From: Bacteroidota bacterium
Lineage (GTDB): Bacteria > Bacteroidota > Bacteroidia > Chitinophagales > Chitinophagaceae
Assembly: GCA_018267795.1 (NCBI GenBank)
Contig: JAFDXS010000213.1
Location: 1 to 5,125, forward strand
Direction: 5' to 3'
DNA: 5,125 nt
Of the stretch, positions 1 to 5,125 are shown in pieces; the first letter of the stretch is position 1, and the number at the start of each line of letters is the position of its first letter. The notes beneath the pieces were generated by a model, which searched no databases, was not told where the DNA came from, and worked only from the letters and a program-made list of their open reading frames with translations. Made by a program: the position numbers and the translations under genes.

Positions 1-308
1 ACGCAAATAAAACAGAGTGGTACCTGAATATAAAAACACCGGATGTAGCATCAATTGATGCAGGTATTTATCCCAATCCCTCCAGCGAATATGCTAAAGT
101 GTATTTTAATCTGGCAGAGAAAGAAAATATGCAGTTGACCGTAACAGACATTAATGGCAGGATATTCTATGAGCGACAAGCAACACAGTACCTGCCGGGA
201 CATAATGAAATATGGCTGCCTGTGCAGCAATTTCCGACAGGCCTGTATTTAATAATGTTGAGTACAGAGCATGCAAGGAAGACGATGAAATTGGATGTGC
301 TGCATTGA
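1..308 (+). CDS. Secreted protein, C-terminal fragment with T9SS type A sorting domain (5' end off window)
   Basis: The reading frame is open from the left edge (first full codon at 3) to a TGA at 306-308, giving 101 visible residues; a GTG at 99 is an internal valine, not a start. Visible residues 22-101 fit the roughly 80-residue Por secretion tail (TIGR04183 type). They contain the opening IYPNPSS (22-28), the alternating strand VYFNLAEKENMQLTVTDI, the NGRIFYE turn, a central NEIWLPVQQFPTGLYLIML strand pair and a final RKTMKLDVLH. In this family the domain directs a protein exported by Sec through the type IX outer-membrane translocon, where it is normally cleaved off. It says nothing about the catalytic or adhesive part, which lies off the left edge. 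The last residues are DVLH rather than the more usual ending in lysine or arginine. The sorting-domain call is confident; the identity of the protein is unknown. Confidence 0.88.
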   Translation, partial: ANKTEWYLNIKTPDVASIDAGIYPNPSSEYAKVYFNLAEKENMQLTVTDINGRIFYERQATQYLPGHNEIWLPVQQFPTGLYLIMLSTEHARKTMKLDVLH

Positions 309-333
309 TGCATGTTAATTAGCCGGTATGTGC

Positions 334-341
334 TTACTTTG
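334..341 (+). promoter_or_regulatory. Possible -7 element upstream of the DUF2007 membrane protein gene
   Basis: TTACTTTG matches the Bacteroidota -7 consensus TAnnTTTG at five of six fixed positions (T in place of A at the second) and lies 39 nt before the ATG at 381. No clear TTG/TTTG -33 element sits at the usual 19-21 bp upstream, so it is weak. If real, the gene has its own promoter rather than relying on read-through from the gene ending at 308. Confidence 0.3.
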
Positions 342-351
342 TGCGTGCATA

Positions 352-369
352 CCCTTCTCTTATGAAGGG
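352..369 (+). other. Small inverted repeat between the T9SS cargo gene and the DUF2007 gene
   Basis: CCCTTC (352-357) and GAAGGG (364-369) form a perfect 6-bp stem with a 6-nt loop, ending 11 nt before the ATG at 381. No T-run follows it, so it is a poor intrinsic terminator for the upstream gene. It could be a leader hairpin near the translation start of the downstream gene. Such a short stem can arise by chance. Confidence 0.25.
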
Positions 370-380
370 CTGCATATCTT

Positions 381-1103
381 ATGGAACAGCTACATACTTT
401 TCAGGAGTTTGAAAATGCAGATGATGCACAGCAGATGGCCCTTTTGCTGCAGCAGCATAACATACCCAGTCGTGTAGAAAAATATAATCCGTTGCTTGAC
501 CAGAACTTTATAGGTAAGCAATATAATGAGTACGTGCAGCTAAAAATGGCACCGGAAGATTTTGAGCGTGCACGCCAGGTGCTGATGGACAGCACAGAGA
601 TAGATATGAATACTGTAGACAGACACTACATGCTATTCGCACTAAAAAACAATGAGCTTACAGATGTGCTGGCAAAGCCTGACGAATGGGGCGTATATAA
701 CTATAAACTTGCGCAGCTGATACTAAAGGAAAGAGGGGTGGAAATAAGCAGCAACAAAGCCGCGGAATTGCAGCAGGAGCATTTAGCAACGCTAAGCAAG
801 CAAAAGCAGTTAGATGGAGTTTGGATTGTTTTATGCTACGCCTTTTCTGCTATAGCCTTATTAGCTGGTATTGCCGGCAGCATATCTGCGTTAGCAGCCG
901 TGTATGCCATTGGCATGTTTCCGGGCATAATAGGTATAATAGTTGGCTGGACGGTGATGCGCTCGATGAAAACACTGCCCAATGGCAAAAGGATAATAAC
1001 TTATGACGCATATAGCAGGATGCATGCAAAAATAATATTCTTCTTTAGCCTTTTTGTCCTGTTGTTTAATATCTACGTGGTCTATTCCGGATCAATAAAA
1101 TAA
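381..1103 (+). CDS. DUF2007-like domain membrane protein with three TM helices, function unknown
   Basis: This is a complete 240-residue ORF from ATG to TAA. Residues about 5-70 resemble the DUF2007 fold ('putative signal transducing protein', PF09413): an opening FQEFENADDAQQMALLLQQH helix, the NIPSRVEK strand, and YVQLKMAPEDFERARQVLMD, the typical closing strand-helix. Residues 80-140 are polar and mostly helical, including a DEW...YNYKLAQLILKERGVEI segment that I believe recurs in Bacteroidota relatives. Three hydrophobic stretches follow, at about 146-167, 171-193 (with a Pro-Gly at 181-182) and 217-237, the first two joined by a very short turn. There is no signal peptide, so the N-terminal domain is probably cytoplasmic. 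The start is supported by the domain beginning directly after it. No enzyme motif is visible and no molecular function is known for the family. It lies 72 bp after the T9SS cargo gene and converges on the ligase gene with a 12-bp gap, which gives no functional clue. Confidence 0.8.
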   Translation: MEQLHTFQEFENADDAQQMALLLQQHNIPSRVEKYNPLLDQNFIGKQYNEYVQLKMAPEDFERARQVLMDSTEIDMNTVDRHYMLFALKNNELTDVLAKPDEWGVYNYKLAQLILKERGVEISSNKAAELQQEHLATLSKQKQLDGVWIVLCYAFSAIALLAGIAGSISALAAVYAIGMFPGIIGIIVGWTVMRSMKTLPNGKRIITYDAYSRMHAKIIFFFSLFVLLFNIYVVYSGSIK

Positions 1104-1115
1104 TAAAGCTGAACG

Positions 1116-2423
1116 CTAAAGCAATATATTATCCCTGTTGTCGATAAACTTTACTTGCTTGCGGCTGTTTTCAGGAAACTGCATTTTCTGTATCATGGCT
1201 CCGGAATGGAACTGCAGTAGTGGTACTACACGCAGTTTCGCCTGCAGTAAAGGGCGCAGTTTTATTTCGCATTCATCTACTGATAATGGCGTGTTCAGGT
1301 GCAGACGAATCTCATCGGTGCCCAGCTCATTAGTGAAGACTTCCAGCACATAATCTTTTATGAACGGAATGCTGCCAAGAATGTCGAATACTGCGGGTGG
1401 ATAAAGCGTAGTGCCTTTGTATTTTATCATTTGCTGCTTGCGGCCCAGTACGGGACTCAATCTTCTTGTCGTTCTACCACATGTACAGCGGGTATCATAA
1501 TAAGTAACAATATCGCCGGTGCGGTAACGAAGCAGCGGCATGCCTTCTATGCCAAGTGTTGTTATTACCAACTCACCGTTTTCGCCTTGTTTCAGCGGAT
1601 TGCCATGGTCGTCTATTACTTCAAATATTATAAGGTCCGGCTGATGATGGCCACCCATGCCTGCACTGCATTCTGTAAAAGCCGTTTGCATTTCGGTAGA
1701 GGCGTAGGTATTGTACAGCTTTATGGGCCAGTCTTTAAGAATTCTTTCGCCTAAAGTATTTAGTTCAAAATCACCTTGCCTTATGCTTTCACCTATACAT
1801 ATAGCCTTCTGCACAGGGCTGTGCTTCAGGTCTATATCATTTTCTTTGGCCCATTCTATCAGCTTTAGCATAAAAGATGGAACGCTTACAATGGACGTAG
1901 ATTGCAACCTGAAAATTGTGTCCCACTGCATAGCGGGCAACCCGGGCCCTGTGCGTACCAACGATGCCCCAAGCTTTCTTATGCCATTGTAATACGCAAT
2001 GCCGGCCATAAACTGCCTGTCAAGCGTTAGCATAAGCTGGTAAATGTCTTCCGGCTTACCATCCGCACAGCGAAATGACTGTTCCTCATTATAAGCAAGG
2101 CGTTGCAGATCGCTTTCGGTAAGCGCTATAGTAACAGGCTTGCCCAGGGTGCCTGATGTAGCAGTGTATTCTTTTATTTCGCTGGCAGGCGTGCATAGGA
2201 AGTCCCAGTTATGTTCCTGCATATCACTTTTGGATGTGGTAGGAAGGAACTGCAAATCGTGCAAGCTATTTATATTGTTTAAATTTATGTGGTGTTCCTG
2301 GAAAATACGCTGATAAAAAGGCGAATAAGCCTTTAAATATTCAAGCATACCCTTCAGAGCGCCCGATTGCCAGGCGTTTTGTACAGCTAAGGGCTCGTAG
2401 GCCAATTGGGGATGGAAAGACAT
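1116..2423 (-). CDS. Phenylacetate-CoA ligase-like adenylate-forming enzyme (PaaK family)
   Basis: Complete 435-residue ORF (ATG at 2423, TAG at 1116), the normal length for PaaK-type ligases. Members activate an aryl or acyl acid with ATP to an acyl-AMP and usually transfer it to CoA in the cytoplasm. Visible motifs in order: the phosphate loop YTATSGTLGKP (86-96; Leu where the consensus has Thr/Ser), the A5 motif YASTE (240-244), the A7 motif RYRTGD (299-304), GRKQQMIKYKG (327-337) leading into the small C-terminal domain, and a final SRKQVKFIDNR (420-430) whose lysines are candidates for the A10-type catalytic lysine. Cys252, His259/His260 and the CTC pair (Cys313, Cys315) resemble the Cys/His metal site of some family members (inference). 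No phenylacetate catabolism (paa) genes, acyl carrier protein or pigment genes lie in the window, so the substrate cannot be named and paaK is not assigned. Transcribed divergently from guaB. Family call strong, substrate unknown. Confidence 0.9.
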   Translation of the reverse strand: MSFHPQLAYEPLAVQNAWQSGALKGMLEYLKAYSPFYQRIFQEHHINLNNINSLHDLQFLPTTSKSDMQEHNWDFLCTPASEIKEYTATSGTLGKPVTIALTESDLQRLAYNEEQSFRCADGKPEDIYQLMLTLDRQFMAGIAYYNGIRKLGASLVRTGPGLPAMQWDTIFRLQSTSIVSVPSFMLKLIEWAKENDIDLKHSPVQKAICIGESIRQGDFELNTLGERILKDWPIKLYNTYASTEMQTAFTECSAGMGGHHQPDLIIFEVIDDHGNPLKQGENGELVITTLGIEGMPLLRYRTGDIVTYYDTRCTCGRTTRRLSPVLGRKQQMIKYKGTTLYPPAVFDILGSIPFIKDYVLEVFTNELGTDEIRLHLNTPLSVDECEIKLRPLLQAKLRVVPLLQFHSGAMIQKMQFPENSRKQVKFIDNRDNILL

Positions 2424-2534
2424 CCTGATGCGATTTTGCTGTAAAGTACAATGTTTTTTAGTGCTGAATGATGATTATAGCGCTATTCTTAAAACCTATT
2501 TTTCATTTTTCATTTCCCTGTTATATCTTTGCAC
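2424..2534. other. Divergent intergenic region, ligase gene / guaB
   Basis: These 111 bp separate the start codons of the divergent ligase and guaB genes and must hold both promoters. The guaB-proximal half is very T-rich and contains a tandem 7-bp repeat, TTTTTCA twice (2499-2512). The guaB -7 element is listed separately. On the minus strand the best candidate for the ligase gene is TACTTTAC (2441-2448 complement), which matches only four of six fixed consensus positions. I see no riboswitch-like structure and no clear operator palindrome. Confidence 0.6.
2524..2531 (+). promoter_or_regulatory. Bacteroidota-type -7 promoter element of guaB
   Basis: TATCTTTG is a perfect match to the TAnnTTTG -7 consensus recognised by the primary sigma factor of Bacteroidota. 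The G is at 2531 and the guaB ATG begins at 2535, so only CAC separates them. The expected transcription start, a few bases past the element, falls on or next to the start codon. The -33 region about 20 bp upstream holds TTTTTCA (2499-2505), a partial match to the TTTG-type -33 element. Homology fixes the ATG position, so the short spacing is not a mis-called start. Confidence 0.75.
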
Positions 2535-4004
2535 ATGGCAATAAAATCTAAGTTCTATGGCGAAGGCCTTACATTTGATGATGTACTCCTTATGCCGGCT
2601 TACTCTGAAGTACTCCCCCGCGAAGTAAGTATTGGTACCCAACTAACTAAGGACATACGCTTAAACATCCCAATGATATCCGCTGCGATGGATACCGTTA
2701 CGGAAGACAGATTGGCAATAGCACTGGCCCGCGAGGGCGGTCTTGGCATACTGCACAAGAACATGAGCATAGAAAAACAGGCTGAACTGGTGCGCAAGGT
2801 AAAGCGCTATGAAAGCGGCCTCATTCTTGACCCAATTACATTGTCACCCGATGCCAGCGTAGCAGATGCTATAAAGATGATGCGTGATAATAAAATAGGC
2901 GGCATCCCTATAGTAGATAAAAATCATATATTAGTAGGTATACTCACTAATCGTGACATGCGCTTTGAAAAGAACATGAAAAAGAAGGTGAGTGAGATAA
3001 TGACCCAGGAAAATCTGGTAACTGCACCCGCAGGTACCAGCATGATGAAGGCAGAAAAAATACTGGAACAGTATAAAATAGAAAAACTGCCAATAGTAGA
3101 TAAAAAAGGCAAGCTTATAGGCTTAATTACCTTCCGCGATATTATTCATGTAAAAAGCCATCCAAATGCCTGCAAAGACCAGTTTGGCCGCTTGCTGGTG
3201 GGTGCTGCCGTTGGCATTACCGCAGATACCCTTGAGCGTGTAGAAGCACTGAAACAGGCAGGTGTGGACGTTATCACCTTAGATAGTGCTCATGGTCACT
3301 CTAAAGGTGTGATAGACATGGTACGCACCGTGAAGAAAGCATACAAAACATTACCATTGATAGGTGGTAACGTAGCTACTGCTGCAGGGGCAAAAGCGCT
3401 GGCTGATGCAGGTGCTGATGCGGTGAAGATAGGCGTTGGGCCGGGTTCTATTTGTACTACGCGCATTGTAACAGGTGCTGGCGCACCTCAGCTTACTGCT
3501 ATTATGGAAGCCTCGCAAGCACTTAAGAAACAAGGCATTCCTGTTATTGCCGATGGCGGTATTCGCTATACGGGCGATATGGTAAAAGCGATTGCTGCCG
3601 GTGCAGCTTGTGTTATGGCGGGTTCCATATTTGCCGGCACTGAAGAAAGCCCGGGTGAAACTATTATATACGAAGGACGTAAGTTCAAGTCATATCGCGG
3701 TATGGGCTCTGTAGAAGCAATGCAGGAAGGCTCTAAAGACCGCTACTTCCAGGATGTAGAGTCTGATATTAAAAAGCTGGTACCGGAAGGTATAGTAGGC
3801 CGTGTACCGTACAAAGGTATGTTGTACGAAGTAGTACAGCAGTTTGTAGGTGGCCTGCGTGCGGGTATGGGCTACTGTGGTGCTAAAGATATTAAAGCAT
3901 TGCAGGAAGACGCTCAATTTGTTCGTATTACCCCGGCAAGCATGGCTGAAAGTCATCCGCATGATGTGGTGATCACAAAGGAAGCACCTAATTACAGCAG
4001 GTAG
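2535..4004 (+). CDS. guaB: Inosine-5'-monophosphate dehydrogenase (IMPDH)
   Basis: Catalyses NAD-dependent oxidation of IMP to XMP, the committed cytoplasmic step of guanine nucleotide synthesis. The protein is 489 residues, almost the length of the E. coli enzyme. The N-terminal barrel begins at GLTFDDVLLMPAYS (11-24), followed by NIPMISAAMDTVTE (44-57) and the HKNMSIE segment (74-80). Two CBS domains (about 98-155 and 158-208) interrupt the barrel; in this family they bind adenine or guanine nucleotides and tune activity. The catalytic loop is GVGPGSICTTR, with nucleophile Cys307. The IMP phosphate/ribose site has DGGIR (340-344) and AGSIFAGTEESPGE (362-375). The mobile flap carries the Arg403-Tyr404 pair in SKDRYFQ, and AGMGYCGA follows at 443-450. 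An in-frame TTG at 2529 would add two residues, but it lies inside the promoter element; the ATG at 2535 fits the family N-terminus. Monocistronic: own promoter in front, strong terminator behind. All key residues are present. Confidence 0.98.
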   Translation: MAIKSKFYGEGLTFDDVLLMPAYSEVLPREVSIGTQLTKDIRLNIPMISAAMDTVTEDRLAIALAREGGLGILHKNMSIEKQAELVRKVKRYESGLILDPITLSPDASVADAIKMMRDNKIGGIPIVDKNHILVGILTNRDMRFEKNMKKKVSEIMTQENLVTAPAGTSMMKAEKILEQYKIEKLPIVDKKGKLIGLITFRDIIHVKSHPNACKDQFGRLLVGAAVGITADTLERVEALKQAGVDVITLDSAHGHSKGVIDMVRTVKKAYKTLPLIGGNVATAAGAKALADAGADAVKIGVGPGSICTTRIVTGAGAPQLTAIMEASQALKKQGIPVIADGGIRYTGDMVKAIAAGAACVMAGSIFAGTEESPGETIIYEGRKFKSYRGMGSVEAMQEGSKDRYFQDVESDIKKLVPEGIVGRVPYKGMLYEVVQQFVGGLRAGMGYCGAKDIKALQEDAQFVRITPASMAESHPHDVVITKEAPNYSR

Positions 4005-4025
4005 TTTATTTGAAGAATGATTATA

Positions 4026-4061
4026 AACAAAAGAGCCCGGCAATTGCCGGGCTCTTTTGTT
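4026..4061. terminator. Bidirectional intrinsic terminator between guaB and the serine hydrolase gene
   Basis: A perfect 36-bp palindrome with half-site AACAAAAGAGCCCGGCAA. The RNA would fold into a GC-rich 9-bp core (4033-4041 with 4046-4054) around an AATT loop, extended by A:U pairs. A TTTTGTT run follows on the plus strand (4055-4061), and its mirror gives the same run on the minus strand. It begins 21 nt after the guaB stop and ends 15 nt before the stop of the convergent gene, so it can end both transcripts. Confidence 0.92.
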
Positions 4062-4076
4062 ATGAGTATGTTTCTA

Positions 4077-5125
4077 TTATTCTTCAGTATCGAAGCCATG
4101 CATAACAGGCCTGTCTTTTACTATGCTGTAGATAACAGGAGCCTGGTGATATATGCCATTATTAAACTTATTCCCCAGCACTATGATGGTAAGGTTTTCG
4201 CCTATAAAGCGATAGAAAGAAGTGTTATTGCCATGCCACCAACCGTTGTGGTAGATGATCTTATTCCCATCAGGATAGCAAAGCATACGCCAACCAAGTC
4301 CATAGTTTTTTATTCCTTTTCGCTCGAAAGAGCATGGGCCGTAGGCTAATTCTATTGTTTCGTTGTCCAGCAATTTATTCTGATAAAATGACTGGTCCCA
4401 GCGATACATATCTTCTACAGTGCTATACACGTTTTTATCGCCATATACACCATCTGCAAACATGTCCGGTTCGCGCCTCCAGTTATATTTATAGCTTATT
4501 GTAGCATTAGCCGGCAGTTTATTAGGTGTATTGAAAATAAAAGTATGCTGCATGCCCAGCGGCTGGAAGATGTATTTGTTCATAAAGTCGGGATAGCTCA
4601 TAGCTGTTACTTCCTCTATTACCATTGCTAAAAGCGCATAATTGGTATTGCAATAAGTAAAGCGATGATTGGGCGTAAACTCAAGATGTGGCTTATAGCG
4701 GGCCATCATTTGCAGCATTTCCTTATTAGATACAGGGGTTTGTGTGTCTTTGCGATAAATAGGTATCCATTTGGTATAATCCGGTACGCCTGAGCGGTGA
4801 TTAAGCAGCATTCTTAATGTTATACCCTGGTACGGAAAATCTTTTAGATAATGCTGCACAGGGTCATCTATATTCAAATACTTTCTTTGGTACAGATATA
4901 GTATTGCCGCGCCGGTAAATGTTTTTGACACCGATGCTAATTGAGAACTGCTTTCAGGATTCCAGGGGGTATGTTGCTCGCGATTACTATAGCCATAGTA
5001 GCGCTCAAATAATACCTTCCCTTTGTAGCCCACCAGCACACTGCCGTTAAAGCCTATTCTAGCCTGGGTATTATAGTATGCATCCAGGCTGTTTATGATC
5101 CTTTTATTTTCTTCGGCATTAGAGT
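4077..5125 (-). CDS. Serine hydrolase, class C beta-lactamase/PBP-like family (N-terminus off window)
   Basis: The frame is open from the right edge to a TAA at 4077-4079, giving 348 visible residues. A GTG at 5037-5039 is an internal Val: the 28 residues before it (through ARIGFNGS) run straight into VLVGYKGKVLFERYYGYSN, the usual opening strand pair of the PF00144 domain. The three active-site elements are intact in visible numbering: SVSK with nucleophile Ser64 and Lys67 (in SQLASVSKTFTG), the Tyr157-Cys-Asn159 triad (YCN), and His292-Asn-Gly294 (HNG) in place of the KTG of true beta-lactamases. LRMLLNHRSGVPDY and FQPLGMQHT are further family segments. The HxG third motif fits DD-peptidase- or esterase-like members better than antibiotic-degrading enzymes, so the substrate is open (peptidoglycan peptides, esters or others). 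The missing N-terminus probably includes a signal peptide for periplasmic or lipoprotein export. Convergent with guaB and sharing its terminator. Confidence 0.9.
   Translation of the reverse strand, partial: SNAEENKRIINSLDAYYNTQARIGFNGSVLVGYKGKVLFERYYGYSNREQHTPWNPESSSQLASVSKTFTGAAILYLYQRKYLNIDDPVQHYLKDFPYQGITLRMLLNHRSGVPDYTKWIPIYRKDTQTPVSNKEMLQMMARYKPHLEFTPNHRFTYCNTNYALLAMVIEEVTAMSYPDFMNKYIFQPLGMQHTFIFNTPNKLPANATISYKYNWRREPDMFADGVYGDKNVYSTVEDMYRWDQSFYQNKLLDNETIELAYGPCSFERKGIKNYGLGWRMLCYPDGNKIIYHNGWWHGNNTSFYRFIGENLTIIVLGNKFNNGIYHQAPVIYSIVKDRPVMHGFDTEE

Noticed and set aside
99..308. Separate small gene starting at the GTG at 99
   Set aside because: The frame is open upstream to the window edge, and the YPNPSS start of the sorting domain lies before this codon, so the GTG is an internal valine.
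301..312. TGCAT-TG-ATGCA inverted repeat over the stop codon of the first gene
   Set aside because: A five-base arm with a two-base gap is too short to form a useful hairpin and is likely chance.
1299..1754. 151-codon plus-strand ORF inside the ligase gene
   Set aside because: It lies wholly antisense to a well-supported PaaK-family enzyme. Its translation is rich in Cys, His and Tyr with no recognisable domain, as expected for a shadow frame.
2441..2448. Minus-strand TACTTTAC as the ligase -7 promoter element
   Set aside because: It matches only four of six fixed consensus positions and has no TTG-type -33 element about 20 bp upstream, so it is too weak to list as a promoter.
2424..2534. 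Purine-type riboswitch or operator upstream of guaB
   Set aside because: The promoter element abuts the start codon, leaving no leader to hold a riboswitch, and no clear operator palindrome is visible.
3690..4043. 117-codon minus-strand ORF overlapping the 3' end of guaB
   Set aside because: It is antisense to the conserved IMPDH flap and C-terminus, starts inside the terminator palindrome and has no domain-like pattern.
4017..4349. 110-codon plus-strand ORF starting just after guaB
   Set aside because: It crosses the terminator hairpin and then runs antisense to the serine hydrolase coding sequence, so it is a shadow frame.
5037..5039. GTG start for the serine hydrolase
   Set aside because: The same frame continues to the right edge with family-like sequence (FNGS leading into VLVGYKGK), so the true start is outside the window.

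Overview
The window looks like a stretch of ordinary chromosome from a member of the Bacteroidota, probably of the Chitinophagaceae/Sphingobacteriia type; the genus cannot be told. Three signs support this. There is a type IX secretion (T9SS) C-terminal sorting domain at the left edge. A perfect Bacteroidota-type -7 promoter element (TAnnTTTG) lies in front of guaB. No convincing Shine-Dalgarno sequence precedes the ATGs. The composition is moderately AT-leaning and even across all genes, with no visible sign of horizontal transfer, mobile elements, CRISPR or RNA genes.

Layout, left to right: (1) 1-308 (+), the 3' end of a large secreted protein whose body lies off the left edge; what remains is its T9SS type A sorting domain. 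(2) 381-1103 (+), a 240-residue membrane protein with an N-terminal DUF2007-like domain and three predicted membrane helices. (3) 1116-2423 (-), a complete phenylacetate-CoA-ligase-like (PaaK family) adenylate-forming enzyme, convergent with gene 2 and only 12 bp from it. (4) A 111-bp divergent intergenic region. (5) 2535-4004 (+), guaB, a complete IMP dehydrogenase with intact catalytic motifs and both CBS domains. (6) 4026-4061, a perfect 36-bp palindrome flanked by T-runs on both strands, reading as a bidirectional terminator. (7) 4077-5125 (-), a serine hydrolase of the class C beta-lactamase/penicillin-binding-protein fold, open at the right edge where its N-terminus and signal peptide would lie.

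The genes do not form one operon or an obvious pathway. Orientation alternates (+ + - + -), and each seems to be its own transcription unit, apart from a possible read-through from gene 1 to gene 2. guaB is the housekeeping anchor (guanine nucleotide synthesis). The others are an exported protein, a membrane protein of unknown role, an orphan acyl/aryl-CoA ligase and an envelope-type hydrolase. I found no undescribed multi-gene system. The most interesting detail is that the guaB start codon lies 3 nt past its -7 promoter element, which predicts a leaderless or almost leaderless mRNA. Next are the unexplained DUF2007 membrane protein and the orphan ligase.
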